A DNA stretch of 64,000 bases from Hyunsoonleella pacifica. Its GTDB lineage: Bacteria > Bacteroidota > Bacteroidia > Flavobacteriales > Flavobacteriaceae. Both the position numbers and the translations under genes were made by a program. The stretch covers positions 62,001 to 126,000 of the forward strand of contig NZ_SIRS01000004.1 of the NCBI RefSeq assembly GCF_004310335.1. Reading direction: 5' to 3'. The notes beneath the pieces are model-generated. The model made no database searches. It was not told where the DNA came from and saw nothing but the letters and a program-made list of their open reading frames with translations. Below are positions 35,285 through 42,430 of the stretch, piece by piece (position 1 is the stretch's first letter; the number at the start of each line of letters is the position of its first letter).

Positions 35285-35779
35285 CTAATTCGTTTTAAAA
35301 ATTATACTTGTTGAATTTTCAATTTCATTCAAATAATTTAAGGTAGATGCGCCTTTGTTAACCTCATCAAGATAATTAACGGTAGATGTACCTTTATTAA
35401 AATGATTCGAAATCATTGCTAACTGTTTAGAAACCTCGTTAAAAGCCTCTTCTGGTTCACAAAACGTACCAACTAGGTTTGGCTCACATTTTTGAGACCC
35501 TCCAAATGGATTTGTAAAATAAACCCCCAACATAATAACCGCTACTGCTGCAACCGATACCCATTTGTAATTAAATACCTTTTTAGTTTTTAATGGCAGG
35601 TCTTTAGTAAACTGTTCTTGTTGGTTTCCCAAAAAATACACAAACATGGGTTTGTAGTGCTCTAAGTGTGGTGCAACGTTGTCTTCAGAAAAATAGTTTT
35701 TTAACACTTGCTCTTCCTTAAGGCTCGTTTCCCCGTTCTCGTACTTTTCAAGTAAATTTTCTATATTATTTAATACCAT
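35285..35779 (-). CDS. anti-sigma-like single-pass membrane protein with C-terminal tandem repeat
   Basis: 164 residues. The N-terminal 75 residues are charged and helical (IENLLEKYENGETSLKEEQVL), followed by one transmembrane helix at about 74-90 (WVSVAAVAVIMLGVYF) and a periplasmic tail. It overlaps the upstream sigma gene by 14 bases, a common sign of a sigma/anti-sigma pair. The tail contains two adjacent 13-residue repeats, NKGTSTVNYLDEV (128-140) and NKGASTLNYLNEI (141-153). The N-terminus probably holds the sigma factor at the membrane. Confidence 0.75.
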   Translation of the reverse strand: MVLNNIENLLEKYENGETSLKEEQVLKNYFSEDNVAPHLEHYKPMFVYFLGNQQEQFTKDLPLKTKKVFNYKWVSVAAVAVIMLGVYFTNPFGGSQKCEPNLVGTFCEPEEAFNEVSKQLAMISNHFNKGTSTVNYLDEVNKGASTLNYLNEIENSTSIIFKTN

Positions 35780-36275
35780 AATTATGTGTATTAGTTAATC
35801 GTTCTCTTATTGTTTTTCTCGCTCTAGACAAGGCTACTCTCACAGCTGTATTGTTCATATCTAGCATTTTAGCAATCTCATCAAAGTCGTATTCTTCTAT
35901 ATCTCTTAGTTGAATTATCATGCGTTGTTGGTCTGGTAACTCTTCAATAATACGTTCAACCCAACTCACGCTATCATTCAGTTCTACTTGTTTTTGCAGC
36001 GGTGTACTTTTTTCCTCATAATTACTATGTACAATTTTTAAATTTTGTGCCTGCTTTGATTTTAACTTGTCAAAACAAAAATTCTTTGTCATCGTCATAG
36101 AAAATGCCTCTACATTTTTATACTCACTAATCTTACCTTTATTCCGCCATAGTTTCAGCAACACCTCTTGGGTGGCGTCTTCAGCCTCTTCAGTAGATAC
36201 CAGCAATCGTTTTGCTAAACGAAACACTTTATCTTTAAAAGGCATGACTATATTTAAAAACTCATTTTGAGTCAT
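35766..36275 (-). CDS. ECF-type RNA polymerase sigma factor
   Basis: 169 residues. Region 2: FKDKVFRLAKRLLVSTEEAEDATQEVLLKLWRNKGKI, then AFSMTMTKNFCFDKLKSK. Region 4: WVERIIEELPDQQRMIIQLRDIEEYDFDEIAKMLDMNNTAVRVALSRARKTIRERL. First gene of the unit sigma, anti-sigma, DUF4252, DUF4252. No TAnnTTTG box was found upstream, so the operon may depend on its own sigma factor. Confidence 0.92.
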   Translation of the reverse strand: MTQNEFLNIVMPFKDKVFRLAKRLLVSTEEAEDATQEVLLKLWRNKGKISEYKNVEAFSMTMTKNFCFDKLKSKQAQNLKIVHSNYEEKSTPLQKQVELNDSVSWVERIIEELPDQQRMIIQLRDIEEYDFDEIAKMLDMNNTAVRVALSRARKTIRERLTNTHNYGIK

Positions 36276-36401
36276 TTTGGTTGTGGTTAGTGGTTTCTAA
36301 AAATAACTTTATTAGTGCTATTTGTAATTACGACGATACACTATTTATTTTGTTACATGATAATAAAAAAAATTATATTTTGAGCGTTACCCTGCTATTG
36401 G

Positions 36402-36478
36402 AGAGGTTAGAGGTTAGAGGTTAGAGGTTAGAGGTTAGAGGTTAGAGGTTAGAGGTTAGAGGTTAGAGGTTAGAGGTT
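36402..36478 (+). repeat. tandem array of 11 heptamers (AGAGGTT)
   Basis: Eleven perfect copies of the 7-bp unit AGAGGTT, then a partial AGA. Located in the 361-base gap between the divergent sigma operon and S41 peptidase gene. A GCGTTACCC remnant like the dispersed element end lies just before it (36384-36392). Confidence 0.95.
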
Positions 36479-36508
36479 AGAAATAAAAACAAAATCCATA
36501 AGTAACAA

Positions 36509-36564
36509 CCAATACCCAATACCCAATACCCAATACCCAAAATCCAATAACCAATAGCCAAAGA
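36509..36564 (+). repeat. second heptamer array (CCAATAC and variants)
   Basis: Four perfect CCAATAC units (36509-36536) followed by four diverged ones (CCAAAAT, CCAATAA, CCAATAG, CCAAAGA), keeping the 7-base register. It starts 28 bases after the AGAGGTT array ends. The rest of the gap is AT-rich with no recognised promoter. Confidence 0.9.
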
Positions 36565-36636
36565 TTAATTTTTTATTACGCAATAATGTAAGTAAATTTA
36601 TGGTTTAGTAGACTACTATATAAAATTGCGAAAAAG

Positions 36637-38067
36637 ATGAAAAGAATAAAAGCCCTAGTCCTAATATTGGTTGCCCTAGTTTTAACTAGTTGTTTTGAAG
36701 ATAGAGACGATACACCAATACAAACAAACGAGATTAACGATTTTGTTTGGAAAGCTATGAATTTTACTTACCTCTACAAAAGTGAGATGCCAAATTTAGC
36801 AAACGATAGATTTGGAAGTAATGCAGAATACTCTGAATATTTAGATGGGTTTTCCTCTCCCGAGGAATTATTCGAATCTTTAAAATTTCGACCAGAAGCA
36901 GTGGATAGGTTTAGTAGAATTTGGCCTGATTATATTACTTTAGAACAAAGATTACAAGGTGTTTTTAAATCAAATGGCATGGAAGCAATCCCTTATGCAC
37001 TTGCTAGTAACGATACAGATGTGTTTTACCTAGTAACATTGGTTTTACCAAACAGTGATGCAGCAGCTAAAGGCTTAAAAAGGGGAGATATATTTGCCCA
37101 GGTTAATGGTACAACCATTACAAGATCAAATTTTCTTGAGGTAATTAGTCCTGATGTGTATACCTTAAATTTAGGAACATACAACACCAATGGCACTCCA
37201 GAAACCACTGATGACAGCATAGTAACCCACGGCGACGACATAACTTTAGAAAAATTTCAATTGACTGAAAACCCAATATTCGTTAACGACATTTTTCAAG
37301 TTAATGGAGAAAATGTAGGCTATTTAATGTACAATGGTTTTGTAGCTGGTTCTGAAGTTGGATTAAATAATGTCTTTTCTGATTTTAAAGCAAACAACGT
37401 ACAACATTTTGTTTTAGATTTACGATACAACCCTGGGGGACGTATTAATGTTACAACCTATCTAGCTAGTATGATTACAGGGCAATTTACAGGGCAAGTC
37501 TTTGAGAAATTAATTTATAATGAAAACCGACAGAATGAAAATAAAGATTTTCTATTCTCTGATAACTTTGGTGGCAGCACAATTAATAGCTTAGGTCTAG
37601 ATAAAATATATATACTCACTACCGAAAGATCTGCTTCAGCAAGCGAGGGCATTATCAATGGTCTAAATCCTTATATAGAAATAGTACAAATTGGTGAAGC
37701 AACAAGTGGAAAAACCCAAGCATCTAATCTTTTTTATGACTCTACAAATTTTAGTAGGCAAGGTGCTAATCCTGCTCATACTTATGTTTTACAACCTCTA
37801 GTCGCCAATGGTTTAAATAAAAACCTTGAATCTGTACCTAGTACTGGTTTACCGCCTACCGCAGGTTTTGAGTATAGTGAAAACATCTTGAATTTAGGCG
37901 TTTTAGGTAATGTAAATGAGCCTATGTTGGCACTAGCTCTATCGGATATTGAAAACTCAGTAAGCAAAATAAACAATATTAAAGACAATCAATTACACCT
38001 TGAAAAGCTTGACATTGACGAAAAAGCATTCAGCTTTTCAGGCGAGGGCGGCATGTTAGCAGATTAA
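36637..38067 (+). CDS. S41 family C-terminal processing peptidase, lipoprotein
   Basis: 476 residues. The lipobox VLTSC (about residues 15-19) is followed by an acidic stretch (FEDRDD), a pattern linked with surface export of Bacteroidota lipoproteins. A helical N-terminal part, a PDZ region (DAAAKGLKRGDIFAQVNGTTI) and the S41 catalytic core follow. The core has VLDLRYNPGGRINVTTYLASM, then ILTTERSASASEGIINGL with the nucleophile Ser in ERSASA, then QIGEATSGKTQASN with the Lys base. It should cleave unfolded or C-terminally tagged proteins in the periplasm or at the surface. Confidence 0.9.
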   Translation: MKRIKALVLILVALVLTSCFEDRDDTPIQTNEINDFVWKAMNFTYLYKSEMPNLANDRFGSNAEYSEYLDGFSSPEELFESLKFRPEAVDRFSRIWPDYITLEQRLQGVFKSNGMEAIPYALASNDTDVFYLVTLVLPNSDAAAKGLKRGDIFAQVNGTTITRSNFLEVISPDVYTLNLGTYNTNGTPETTDDSIVTHGDDITLEKFQLTENPIFVNDIFQVNGENVGYLMYNGFVAGSEVGLNNVFSDFKANNVQHFVLDLRYNPGGRINVTTYLASMITGQFTGQVFEKLIYNENRQNENKDFLFSDNFGGSTINSLGLDKIYILTTERSASASEGIINGLNPYIEIVQIGEATSGKTQASNLFYDSTNFSRQGANPAHTYVLQPLVANGLNKNLESVPSTGLPPTAGFEYSENILNLGVLGNVNEPMLALALSDIENSVSKINNIKDNQLHLEKLDIDEKAFSFSGEGGMLAD

Positions 38068-38350
38068 ATCCTTTTTTTAATTATATAATTCTATTCCTCT
38101 ATTACTTTTATAAGAGACAAATTAGACACTCAAGTAAACCACCAAATATAATTTGTGAATCTAACATTAAAATAAAGTAGAACTTATAAAATTTCTCATT
38201 TAAAAATACAAGCTAATATTAGCAGATGAACTAACATGATATAGTATAAACCAAAATTGTAAGCTATATAAATAAACAGTTCAGAGTTAATCAAATTTAC
38301 ATAAAACTATAGTCTATACTAATTAAACTTTACTTAATATACTTAGCGTT
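38068..38350. other. AT-rich gap without recognised features
   Basis: After the S41 stop there is a T-run but no stem. The remaining sequence is very AT-rich and has no convincing reading frame, hairpin or -7 consensus until 38351. Confidence 0.6.
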
Positions 38351-38381
38351 CCAATAAAAGATTTTTGAATTCTTTTATTGG
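38351..38381 (+). terminator. perfect hairpin before the 38.4 kb promoter
   Basis: CCAATAAAAGA and TCTTTTATTGG form an 11-bp stem around a 9-base loop, followed by a T-rich stretch. It may end read-through from the S41 gene or insulate the promoter that follows. Confidence 0.5.
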
Positions 38382-38394
38382 ATTTATATTTTTA

Positions 38395-38464
38395 AAAAAG
38401 TAAGTTTAATTTTAAACTAAAAAAAGTATTTTTGTATAAAGTTAAAAAACTAAACTTACTTTTT
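38395..38464 (+). promoter_or_regulatory. 14-bp inverted repeat enclosing the -7 box
   Basis: AAAAAGTAAGTTTA (38395-38408) and TAAACTTACTTTTT (38451-38464) are exact inverse copies. The -7 box TATTTTTG is at 38427-38434 between them, and the second copy ends directly at the ATG at 38465. The layout suits an operator pair, or an RNA structure if transcription reads through from upstream. Confidence 0.55.
38427..38434 (+). promoter_or_regulatory. -7 element of the thrombospondin-repeat protein gene
   Basis: TATTTTTG fits TAnnTTTG. It overlaps the upstream TTG at 38432 and so argues for translation from the ATG at 38465. Confidence 0.6.
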
Positions 38465-39862
38465 ATGAAAAAATATATTACAATTTTCACATCTTTAATC
38501 ATAATTAACAATATTTTAAGTCAGTCTTTTCCTAACAATATCAGTAGTGATTATCAGGTCAACATTGAAATAATTCCTCCTACCCTCTCTGGCGATTGTA
38601 ATGAAGGAATAAAGGTTAAGTTAAAAGTAGTAGACCCAGGGGTTGATTATTCTGGTCCTTTTAATCGTTGGGATTACTGGGACTTTAAACTGTATCTTGA
38701 CTTTGAATATACTTCTGGTCTTAAAGTTACAGAAAATGTTTATCATAAAAGATTTGCTCCTATCGCATTTGACGGTCGAATTACATCTAGTAGTGGAACT
38801 TATTATACTTACAACTTTGAAATTCCAAAAAATTTAATAGTTGATACTCAAACTTTAGATGGAAGTATAGCAAGAGGTAGTTTAAAACGTTTCAACTCAC
38901 GTAGCGAATTAGGTGAAAACTCTGTTGGTGGCATAAATTTTTTAGAGAAATTTAGTGAAGACAAAATCTGGTGCATATCCCCATCTGGTAATGATAGTAG
39001 TGAAGATAGAGATAATGACGGTATTCCTAACTATATGGACAATTGTGTGGGTATTTACAATCCAGATCAACTAGATAGTGATGGAGATGGCTATGGTGAT
39101 GCATGTGATGGCTCTTTTGGTGGCAACCAACCAAACCTAACCCTTTCAGGTTTCACAGTAGAAGTTGGAGGTACAACTTATAACACATTCGCTTCCGAAA
39201 GTAATAATAATACTCCTGAAGTTCCTGAATTTGTAAACGGAGAGGAACATGAATTTAATATAACAATTGAAAATGATGATGAAGGTAATGCGAGTTCTTC
39301 AAATTACCTAATTCTGGTTTCAGAAGAAAGAGTTTACCCTAATATAGGTTCGAAGCCTGTATATGAAGTCAGAAGAGATAATATAGGTAGCATTAAAGGA
39401 AATTCTGAAAAGACCGATTCATTCTTTCTTTTTATCAATGATTTTATTTCTTCTTTAAGACTAGAAAATGGTAAGACTTATTATTTGATTGTAGATATTG
39501 ATCACAATGGAGCAGTTGATGAATCCAATGAAAGTGGAACCGATAATATCTTTTATATTGAATTTACATTTAAATCTACTACTGGTAAAATAAGAATTGT
39601 AAAAGACCTTGAAACATTTTATGTAGATTATAATCACTCACAAAATACCAGCAATATTCTAAAACTAGCCAACTTAAATAGCGGCACTATAGTGTACCAA
39701 AAAACACTATCTAGTAATAAAGAAACAGTAAATCTCCCTAGCACTACCCAATCTGGACTTTATGGAATTTATGTTAACGATAAATACATCAAGAAAATTG
39801 GAATTGGAAGTGATATTAATAACCCTAACAATCCAGTACTGCTTAAACCTATTGGTAATTAA
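38465..39862 (+). CDS. secreted protein with thrombospondin type 3 repeats and CARDB-like domain
   Basis: 465 residues from MKKYITIFTSLIIINNILSQ, a signal peptide. Residues about 20-170 form a beta-rich domain with several Trp and Tyr residues. Around residues 180-215, DRDNDGIPNYMDNC and DQLDSDGDGYGDACDG are calcium-binding thrombospondin type 3 repeats. The following segment (LTLSGFTVEVGGTTYNTF...YYLIVDIDHNGAVDESNE) resembles a CARDB adhesion domain. The last about 75 residues resemble a short sorting domain (NILKLANLNSGTIVYQKTL) but lack the clear type A end. It is probably a cell-surface or released protein. Confidence 0.75.
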   Translation: MKKYITIFTSLIIINNILSQSFPNNISSDYQVNIEIIPPTLSGDCNEGIKVKLKVVDPGVDYSGPFNRWDYWDFKLYLDFEYTSGLKVTENVYHKRFAPIAFDGRITSSSGTYYTYNFEIPKNLIVDTQTLDGSIARGSLKRFNSRSELGENSVGGINFLEKFSEDKIWCISPSGNDSSEDRDNDGIPNYMDNCVGIYNPDQLDSDGDGYGDACDGSFGGNQPNLTLSGFTVEVGGTTYNTFASESNNNTPEVPEFVNGEEHEFNITIENDDEGNASSSNYLILVSEERVYPNIGSKPVYEVRRDNIGSIKGNSEKTDSFFLFINDFISSLRLENGKTYYLIVDIDHNGAVDESNESGTDNIFYIEFTFKSTTGKIRIVKDLETFYVDYNHSQNTSNILKLANLNSGTIVYQKTLSSNKETVNLPSTTQSGLYGIYVNDKYIKKIGIGSDINNPNNPVLLKPIGN

Positions 39863-39882
39863 ATTAGTATAAATTTTATATT

Positions 39883-39929
39883 TGTAATATCACTTATTTA
39901 AAATTTAAATAAGTGATATTACATTTTTA
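39883..39929 (+). terminator. long palindromic terminator
   Basis: Arms 39883-39902 and 39904-39923 are perfect 20-base complements around a single A, followed by TTTTT. It lies 20 bases after the stop at 39862. Confidence 0.8.
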
Positions 39930-39953
39930 TAGTATTTAGACTTCTCTTAGTAA

Positions 39954-40670
39954 ATGAACAAAACCTATTTCAATTGGAGCTCTGGCAAGGATTCCGCCTT
40001 AGCATTATACCATTTATTACAAGATAAACGCTATACTGTTGACGAACTTATTACAACGGTAAACTCTCATTACAACCGTGTTTCTATGCATGGGTTAAGA
40101 CAAGAGTTACTCATAGCGCAAACCAACGCTATTAACATTCCTGCAAGCCTTATAAAACTCCCAGAAATGCCCAGTATGGAAGTTTATGAGCAAAAAATGA
40201 ATGCAACAGTCTCCAGATTAAAGCAAGATGGTTTTACCCATTCAGCATTTGGAGATATTTTTATAGAAGACTTACGCAAATACCGCGAAGATCAATTAGC
40301 AAAACAAGGATTTAAAGCTGTATTTCCTTTATGGAAGAGAGATACCAAAGCACTCTTAAACGAGTTTTTAAATTTAGGTTTTAAAACTATAATCGTCTGT
40401 GCCAACTCCAAATACTTTAATGCCGATTTTGTCGGGACGGTAATTGATAAACATTTTATCAAAAATCTACCAAAAGATGTTGATCCCTGTGGCGAAAATG
40501 GAGAATTCCATACGTTCTGTTTTGATGGACCTATTTTCAAAAACGCTGTTGATTTTATTATTGGAGAAAAAGTATATAGAGAATATAAGCACCCCAATAC
40601 AGACAATTCAGTTTGCGATAGTAATGCTTACGGTGTATGGTATTGCGATTTAGTTATGAAAAACTTTTAA
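39954..40670 (+). CDS. Dph6-like ATP pyrophosphatase (diphthine-ammonia ligase fold)
   Basis: 238 residues. FNWSSGKDSALALYHLL near the N-terminus is the PP-loop (SGGxDS type) of adenine-nucleotide alpha hydrolases. The family continues with VNSHYNRVSMHGLRQELLIAQ, FGDIFIEDLRKYREDQL, and ENGEFHTFCFDGPIF, which is the conserved GENGEFHT signature. Eukaryotic relatives amidate diphthine, but bacteria lack diphthamide, so the bacterial substrate is unknown. The gene stands alone between two strong terminators. Confidence 0.9.
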   Translation: MNKTYFNWSSGKDSALALYHLLQDKRYTVDELITTVNSHYNRVSMHGLRQELLIAQTNAINIPASLIKLPEMPSMEVYEQKMNATVSRLKQDGFTHSAFGDIFIEDLRKYREDQLAKQGFKAVFPLWKRDTKALLNEFLNLGFKTIIVCANSKYFNADFVGTVIDKHFIKNLPKDVDPCGENGEFHTFCFDGPIFKNAVDFIIGEKVYREYKHPNTDNSVCDSNAYGVWYCDLVMKNF

Positions 40671-40704
40671 CTATGAATATTTAAAGTTTAGCTAAAAAAA
40701 ATTA

Positions 40705-40745
40705 CATAAAAAAAGCCACTTAAAAAAAGTGGCTTTGTATTTTTA
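40705..40745. terminator. bidirectional terminator
   Basis: AAAGCCACTT (40712-40721), 5-base A loop, AAGTGGCTTT (40727-40736), with A-run before and T-rich sequence after, serving convergent units on both strands. Confidence 0.85.
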
Positions 40746-40754
40746 CTAGAGTTA

Positions 40755-41324
40755 TTAAGCTACTTGACGTTCTAAAGCAATAAAGTGTGTTTTACCAGTA
40801 TTACTATGTAACGGAAAAATCTTTACCTCACATTTATAAGGTGTACCATCTTTTTTGTGATTAGTAATTACTTCAGTAAATGGTAAATTTAAAGTTAGCT
40901 TTTCCTTTATTTTTCTTCTAGAATCATCTGTAGTTTTTAAACCTTGTAATACTCTAGGTGTTTTGTTTAAAACTTCATTCTTCAGGTACCCTGTCATTTT
41001 AGTAAAGCCCTTATTTACCCAAACTATATTTTGGTTTAAATCTGTGATAAGAATAGCTTCAAATGCAGTCTTTTCAAATATAAAATCAATATTATTTTGC
41101 CAATTTAATTTTTCAGCATAAGCCTTAACTTTCTTTATATCTTCTAATCTTTCTGCTTCATTCAACGTTTCATGGTAGCCTTGACTATAAATATCCCAAC
41201 TAGTAAGTGGTACCATAATTCTAGATGTATTAGATATTGTTTTAGAAACAGCTTCATAGTCACTCTTACTTAATGAAGAGAGGTATATATCTAAACACAT
41301 CATGTTATATAAATTGTGCTTCAT
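40755..41324 (-). CDS. PAS-domain protein at the end of the B12 uptake operon
   Basis: 189 residues. The N-terminal about 75 residues are helical and unrecognised. Residues about 85-187 are a PAS domain: AFEAILITDLNQNIVWVNKGFTKMTGYLKNEVLNKTPRVLQG, then FTEVITNHKKDGTPYKCEVKIFPLHS. The NKTPRVLQG motif aligns with the LOV motif, but the flavin-reactive Cys is replaced by Pro, so it is probably not a blue-light receptor. There is no output domain. It lies 41 bases after the BtuG-like gene and may be co-transcribed with it. Confidence 0.82.
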   Translation of the reverse strand: MKHNLYNMMCLDIYLSSLSKSDYEAVSKTISNTSRIMVPLTSWDIYSQGYHETLNEAERLEDIKKVKAYAEKLNWQNNIDFIFEKTAFEAILITDLNQNIVWVNKGFTKMTGYLKNEVLNKTPRVLQGLKTTDDSRRKIKEKLTLNLPFTEVITNHKKDGTPYKCEVKIFPLHSNTGKTHFIALERQVA

Positions 41325-41365
41325 AATACTAAATTGTTATAATATTTATACAAGTTTAAGTGTTA

Positions 41366-42427
41366 CTAGTTAAAGTATATCCCTCCTGGAATAATATTCA
41401 CAGTAACCGAATTAACTTCTGCGTTTGTTGACAAATCGTATGATGTTAAAGCACCTTCACTAGTAAAGTCTTTAGCATCTACACCATATAAAACACCATC
41501 ATTTACTGTCATATTATAAAAACTAAGATCTGTAATTTCAGCATTAGCTGGTAATGTGGTTGAAGTACTTCCCATTTCATAAATACTCCCTGCTAAATAA
41601 TAATATAGGTTACCATCATCAAAAGATAAAAAATTAGGGTGTTCTGTTTCAGCAAAATCTATTGATGTTACAGTATTGTCAGCGGTACTCACTTTAAAGA
41701 GCTGCCCTCCAGTTTCATCTCCTGTCCATGAAGGCTTACCTCCGCATAATACCCATAAATTTCCAGAATTATCTAATTGCAAAGAGTTTGGCACATCTCC
41801 AACAGTAATAGTTGTAGATACAGTATTGGTAGCTCCATTAATTACTGTAATCTTATTGTTTTGGCTAAAACCACCCTGATGCGCTACATAAACACTACTT
41901 CCAGCAACAATAACTTCTTCAGGTCCTTCTTCTACAGCAATAGTAGATGCCTCCAAAGTATTAGTATTTAAATCTATTACAGCCACATAATCGTCAGTAG
42001 CATTACTACCATCTCCCCAATTGGTAACATACCCCTTTCCATCTAGAAAAGCTATAAATCTAGGGTTATTCAATCCTGTGTTTATTGTAGTAACAGATTC
42101 AAAAGTATAACGGTTAACAATTTCTATTTTGTTGGATACATTTAACACGATATACGCTAAATCGCCATTAAAAGCAATGCTCTGTGCTGTGTCCCCGAGT
42201 AATTCACTATTCACATTATTAAAAATATTATGCTCAGCAGTGTTCAAATCAAAAGAAACAAAAGAAACCGAGGCATTACCCATTCCAAAATTCCCCTCAT
42301 GTGAGATTAATAATCCATTTTCATAATCGCCTCTTGGTAAAACAGGTGTGTTATCATCATCATTAGTACATGACGTAAAAAACAGTCCTATAGAGAAGGT
42401 TAATACTAGTAATTTGTTAAGTTTCAT
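41366..42427 (-). CDS. BtuG-like YncE/DUF5074 beta-propeller lipoprotein
   Basis: 353 residues. The lipobox FFTSC is followed by TNDDDN, an acid-rich start typical of surface-exposed Bacteroidota lipoproteins. The mature part is a chain of YncE-type propeller blades (NKIEIVNRYTFESVTTINTGLNNPRFIAF, DYVAVIDLNTNTLEAS, NKITVINGATNTVSTTITVGDVPNSLQL). In Bacteroides, BtuG is a propeller lipoprotein that captures cobalamin on top of BtuB. The position here, 3 bases downstream of a BtuB-like receptor that has a cobalamin riboswitch, supports the same role. Direct cobalamin binding is inferred, not shown. Confidence 0.8.
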   Translation of the reverse strand: MKLNKLLVLTFSIGLFFTSCTNDDDNTPVLPRGDYENGLLISHEGNFGMGNASVSFVSFDLNTAEHNIFNNVNSELLGDTAQSIAFNGDLAYIVLNVSNKIEIVNRYTFESVTTINTGLNNPRFIAFLDGKGYVTNWGDGSNATDDYVAVIDLNTNTLEASTIAVEEGPEEVIVAGSSVYVAHQGGFSQNNKITVINGATNTVSTTITVGDVPNSLQLDNSGNLWVLCGGKPSWTGDETGGQLFKVSTADNTVTSIDFAETEHPNFLSFDDGNLYYYLAGSIYEMGSTSTTLPANAEITDLSFYNMTVNDGVLYGVDAKDFTSEGALTSYDLSTNAEVNSVTVNIIPGGIYFN

Positions 42428-42430
42428 TTT

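Noticed and set aside
36402-36564. Repeat arrays considered as a CRISPR
   Set aside because: Units are 7 bases in direct contact, without unique spacers, and no cas genes are present.
40755-41324. PAS protein considered as a blue-light LOV receptor
   Set aside because: The flavin-reactive Cys of the GxNCRFLQ motif is replaced by Pro in NKTPRVLQG.
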